A DNA stretch of 6,479 bases from an uncultured Eubacteriales bacterium (GTDB taxonomy: Bacteria; Bacillota; Clostridia; Oscillospirales; Butyricicoccaceae): contig CAJUGU010000159.1 of the NCBI GenBank assembly GCA_910586105.1, positions 1 through 6,479 on the forward strand, written 5' to 3'. How positions within the stretch are numbered: position 1 is the first letter of the stretch; every line of letters begins with the position of its first letter. This document shows positions 3,649 through 6,479 of this stretch, one piece after another. The notes beneath the pieces were generated by a model that saw nothing but the letters and a program-made list of their open reading frames with translations, was not told the origin of the DNA and ran no database searches. A program made the translations under genes and the position numbers.

Positions 3649-6462
3649 TTACTGGAGCAGCTGGAGCACGCCCTGCGGAACCTGATTGGCCTGCGCCAAC
3701 ATCGCCTGCGCAGACTGCACAAGGATGTTGTTCTTGGTGTAAGCCATCATTTCCTCTGCGATATCGGTGTCGCGAATATTGGATTCCGCGTCAGTGATAT
3801 TCTCACGCATTACGGACAAGTTGTTAGCCGTATGGTCAAGACGGTTGCTGATCGCGCCGAGATCGCCGCGAACACCCGAAACATAATTGATCGCATTGCG
3901 GATCACATCGATCGCTGCCTGTGCGCCTTCCTGTGAGCCGATGTTAAGGCTATCGATCCCCATTGCTGTAGTGTGCATATCGCTCAAGTTGACACGGAGC
4001 TGATTATAGCTATCAGAAGTATCGCCGATTTGGAGTGTCAGATTATTTGCGAATGTAACGCTGGGCGTAGAAATAACCCCATCGCCATCCGGAAGAGACT
4101 TCAGCGACACCGTACCATCAGCAGCCACATCAGCAACGCCGCCCTTTACCACAGCTGCGAATGCATCGCCTAAGCTCTTAGATGTGGCGTTCTTAAAATC
4201 GTCAACATGAATGGCGATCGCATCCGAAGAGGAAGCCTTGCCGCCCTTGCTGACAAACTCATAAGTGTTGCCGTTAAACTTAAGCGTAGCGCCTTCGCTT
4301 ACAGCCTTCGGATCGAACTGGAACTTCGCGGTCGTAATTTCATCGCCGTAGGGGAATGTAACATCAATCGCCGCAACATTGCTGCCCTTGTCAATCGTGT
4401 TGATTGTAACCGTGTTACCCTGCATCGTTACCGCAAACTTTGCATCATCGCCAGTACCGTCTTCCTTTGTGACAGCATCTGCCACGGCTTGTGCAATAGA
4501 AGCGGTAGAAGCATTCGCGATATCGTCGATTACAACCGCTATATTCCGACGGTCGGTTACATTACGGGCGTCGCTGACAATTTCGTAGGTGTTGTCGCCA
4601 ATCTGAATTGCAGTCCCATAAGGTGTGCTCTTATCGAACGAAATACTTGCAGACGCAGACTGCTGAGCCGTAGCCGCTTCTGCGGTATAAACCGACTCTG
4701 CCGCCGGCATTGCCTTTACAGAAATGGATGTGATATCGCCGGTAACACCCTTAACGCCTTCAGCGCCAGCCTTAGTAGATTCAATAGTCAATGCACCAGA
4801 TGAGGCGGAGACTTTAAAATCATGTGTAGAGGCAGTGGCAGTATTTGTGCCAAAGATTTTATCCACATCCACCTTCTGCCCATCAACATCGACTTTCACC
4901 TTACCGGCTTCGCCTCTGGCATTTGCGCCGGTAGTCAATGCAGTGACGATGTTTGTCATGGTTGCATCATACGAAGCCCCAATCGCAAAGTCTTCACCAG
5001 CTACCAGATTTACAGAAAACTCCTGTCCATCTGAAAGTTTGCCACTGATTTTGAACACATCGCCTGCCGAGAAATTACCCGCATTCGCATCTTTTGCAAC
5101 TACATGATTTTCAGCCACAGCTGCGGTAGAAGCCCCCGCAGTTTTTGGATTTTGCGAAGCTACGGTACTAATCGTTACTCCATCTCTTTTCAGCTCCATA
5201 TTGGTGGCTTCATGTAAGCCGCCATTAATCGCTTCAAAGAACAGCCCGCCATCGTTTGCGGTAGTACCGTCAGAGCCTTTCATATTTGCGGTAATATTAA
5301 ACAAATCAGAGACTTTGATTTTGCTCTCATCAATGCCGGTACCAGCAATATCATCAAAAGTCGCATTTTTCAACTTCTCAACAACGTTTGTAGTCAAAGT
5401 AGAAACTTTGCCATCCGTGCCAAGCATATCTGCTGTGATTTCAATGGTAGTGGTAAGATCTTCGCCGTTAGCACCTTTGAGATTGAATGTCAGTTTATCA
5501 CCAACCTGAACATTTACACCATTGACAGACGTTGCAGTGCCATCTGCTGAGAAGAGACCATCCCAACCGCCTTCAAAGTTTACTGTGCCAGCCACACCGG
5601 CAGTAGGCGTGTCAGAACCAAGTTTAACGGTCGCATCCGTACTCTTAATGCTGGTGATCTTAGCCGCATTTTCGGTGCCCTCAGTTTTAGCGGTCAGAGT
5701 GACCTTGGAACCTTCGACACTCACGTCGAAGCCAGCGGCAATATTGCCGTTCATTTCCAGTGCTTGCTTAATGCTCTGCGCCTGCTCGTCAACAGTGCCA
5801 CCGGTAAAGTGCGTGCTATCTGTTGTGTCGGCAGAATAGGTCAAAGTAATGTTGATAGATGATGTGCCATCTGCCCCAGTACCTGCAAAGGTAATCGTAT
5901 CACCCGTACCATGGAGGGATTTAAGGTCTACGCTAAAGCTCCCTTTGGTTCCCTTGCCAGCGGAGCTTTCAACATTGATACCGTCGACAGTCGAAATCGT
6001 TTCGTACTCTACCGGGAGGACAGAAAGCTGACCAGACAAGCGCTTGCCATCGAGCAGCTTGATGCCGTTGAAGTTCGCAGAATCCGCGATGCGGTTGATT
6101 TCGGTCTTGAGGGATTCGACTTCTTTTTGCAGATTTGCACGGTCAACCTCGTTATCGTATGTGCCGTTCGCCGACTGGGTAGCCAGATAAACCATACGAT
6201 TGAGCATATCCTGAATTTCCTGCATTGCGCCTTCAGCGGTATTGACCAGAGACGTGCCGTCCTTGACGTTCTTCTGAGCCGCTTCCAGACCAGTGATCTG
6301 CGCGCGCATCTTTTCGGAAATCGCAAGACCGGCAGCGTCGTCGCCTGCGCGGTTGATCTTATAACCGGAGCTCAAACGCTCGAGGTTTTTGGACAGAGCC
6401 GAAGTGTTGTTGGAATAGTTCCGATAGGCGTTCATCGCCATAATGTTGTGTTGAATCCTCAT
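3649..6462 (-). CDS. fliC: Flagellin, very large, with a modular central domain
   Basis: This is the filament subunit (fliC, called hag in Firmicutes), exported by the flagellar type III apparatus without a cleaved signal and polymerised outside the cell. At 937 residues it is about two to three times the usual 270-500. Residues 1-140 are the flagellin N-terminal D0/D1 domain (MRIQHNIMAMNAYRN, LSSGYKINRAGDDAAGLAIS, and ATQSANGTYDNEVDRANLQK). Residues 817-937 are the C-terminal D1/D0 domain (ISNRLDHTANNLSVMREN, DIAEEMMAYTKNNILVQSAQ, ending QVPQGVLQLLQ). Between them, about 185-812 is a threonine-, glycine- and aspartate-rich, beta-prone region of about five diverged modules forming the surface-exposed hypervariable part. 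There is no cysteine, as expected for flagellin. The start at 6462 has a good ribosome site 9 nt upstream. The promoter, probably of the motility sigma factor, lies outside the window. A strong terminator follows, so the gene ends its transcription unit. Confidence 0.97.
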   Translation of the reverse strand: MRIQHNIMAMNAYRNYSNNTSALSKNLERLSSGYKINRAGDDAAGLAISEKMRAQITGLEAAQKNVKDGTSLVNTAEGAMQEIQDMLNRMVYLATQSANGTYDNEVDRANLQKEVESLKTEINRIADSANFNGIKLLDGKRLSGQLSVLPVEYETISTVDGINVESSAGKGTKGSFSVDLKSLHGTGDTITFAGTGADGTSSINITLTYSADTTDSTHFTGGTVDEQAQSIKQALEMNGNIAAGFDVSVEGSKVTLTAKTEGTENAAKITSIKSTDATVKLGSDTPTAGVAGTVNFEGGWDGLFSADGTATSVNGVNVQVGDKLTFNLKGANGEDLTTTIEITADMLGTDGKVSTLTTNVVEKLKNATFDDIAGTGIDESKIKVSDLFNITANMKGSDGTTANDGGLFFEAINGGLHEATNMELKRDGVTISTVASQNPKTAGASTAAVAENHVVAKDANAGNFSAGDVFKISGKLSDGQEFSVNLVAGEDFAIGASYDATMTNIVTALTTGANARGEAGKVKVDVDGQKVDVDKIFGTNTATASTHDFKVSASSGALTIESTKAGAEGVKGVTGDITSISVKAMPAAESVYTAEAATAQQSASASISFDKSTPYGTAIQIGDNTYEIVSDARNVTDRRNIAVVIDDIANASTASIAQAVADAVTKEDGTGDDAKFAVTMQGNTVTINTIDKGSNVAAIDVTFPYGDEITTAKFQFDPKAVSEGATLKFNGNTYEFVSKGGKASSSDAIAIHVDDFKNATSKSLGDAFAAVVKGGVADVAADGTVSLKSLPDGDGVISTPSVTFANNLTLQIGDTSDSYNQLRVNLSDMHTTAMGIDSLNIGSQEGAQAAIDVIRNAINYVSGVRGDLGAISNRLDHTANNLSVMRENITDAESNIRDTDIAEEMMAYTKNNILVQSAQAMLAQANQVPQGVLQLLQ
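4048..5907 (-). repeat. Five diverged beta-rich modules in the flagellin centre
   Basis: Approximate residue ranges are 186-274, 313-414, 461-582, 603-704 and 713-805. Each starts with a strand carrying a pattern like GDxxTF or GNTYE, then a short helix-like segment (such as SIAQAVADAV, SLGDAFAAVV or SIKQALEMNG), and ends in strands of the type GxxVTLT or GNTVTI. The last two are clearest: IGDNTYEIVS aligns with FNGNTYEFVS, and VVIDDIANAS with IHVDDFKNAT. The copies differ too much to be recent duplications. Boundaries are by eye. Confidence 0.6.
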
Positions 6463-6470
6463 CTTAATGC

Positions 6471-6478
6471 TTCCTTTC
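6471..6478 (-). promoter_or_regulatory. Flagellin ribosome binding site, possible CsrA target
   Basis: On the minus strand, GAAAGGAA ends 8 nt before the flagellin ATG. It contains AAGGA, matching the ANGGA core bound by CsrA. In Bacillus subtilis CsrA represses hag translation at such a site and is released by FliW. Only 17 nt of leader are visible, so the second site and hairpin needed for this control cannot be assessed. Confidence 0.55.
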
Positions 6479-6479
6479 T

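Noticed and set aside
4207..6031. Several plus-strand open frames of 60-198 residues opposite the flagellin
   Set aside because: They are antisense shadows of a confidently identified gene, with no ribosome sites or recognisable domains.

Overview
The window suggests a flagellated, anaerobic, moderately GC-rich Firmicute, probably a gut Clostridia of the Oscillospirales type. This rests on three things: a Clostridia-style flagellin, a ferredoxin/ASKHA protein of the corrinoid-activator (RACo, DUF4445) family typical of anaerobes, and strong purine-rich Shine-Dalgarno sites. The taxonomic call is inference. There are three intact genes, one broken or recoded gene, and several regulatory elements. 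No tRNA, rRNA, CRISPR array or transposase gene was seen.

Layout. Positions 1-238 are a non-coding leader with a consensus TATAAT. Positions 239-1729 (+) encode a 496-residue protein with an N-terminal [2Fe-2S] ferredoxin domain fused to an actin-like ATPase (ASKHA/DUF4445) domain. It probably reductively reactivates a corrinoid protein that is encoded elsewhere. A strong terminator at 1742-1779 separates it from a convergent AraC-family regulator (1788-2648, -). Upstream of the regulator lie an extended -10 promoter overlapping a small palindrome, and a 140-bp unit bounded by perfect 14-bp inverted repeats (2729-2868). That unit contains a near-consensus sigma-A promoter pointing at the regulator. 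Positions 2869-3125 hold no convincing gene.

On the minus strand, 3182-3523 is a short coding region of unknown family. A single in-frame TGA splits it, yet it stays coding-like in the same frame on both sides and is followed by its own terminator (3126-3160). It lies just after the terminator (3567-3596) of a very large flagellin gene (3649-6462, 937 residues). The flagellin has canonical terminal D0/D1 domains around a central region of about 630 residues, made of roughly five diverged beta-rich modules. Hand-counted samples of that centre are near 35% GC, against 62-67% in the conserved ends, so the gene looks mosaic.

The genes do not form one pathway: the corrinoid-activator gene, the regulator and the flagellin are separate transcription units. 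The points most worth a second look are the in-frame TGA with a small hairpin just after it, the promoter-carrying inverted-repeat element, and the mosaic, modular giant flagellin.
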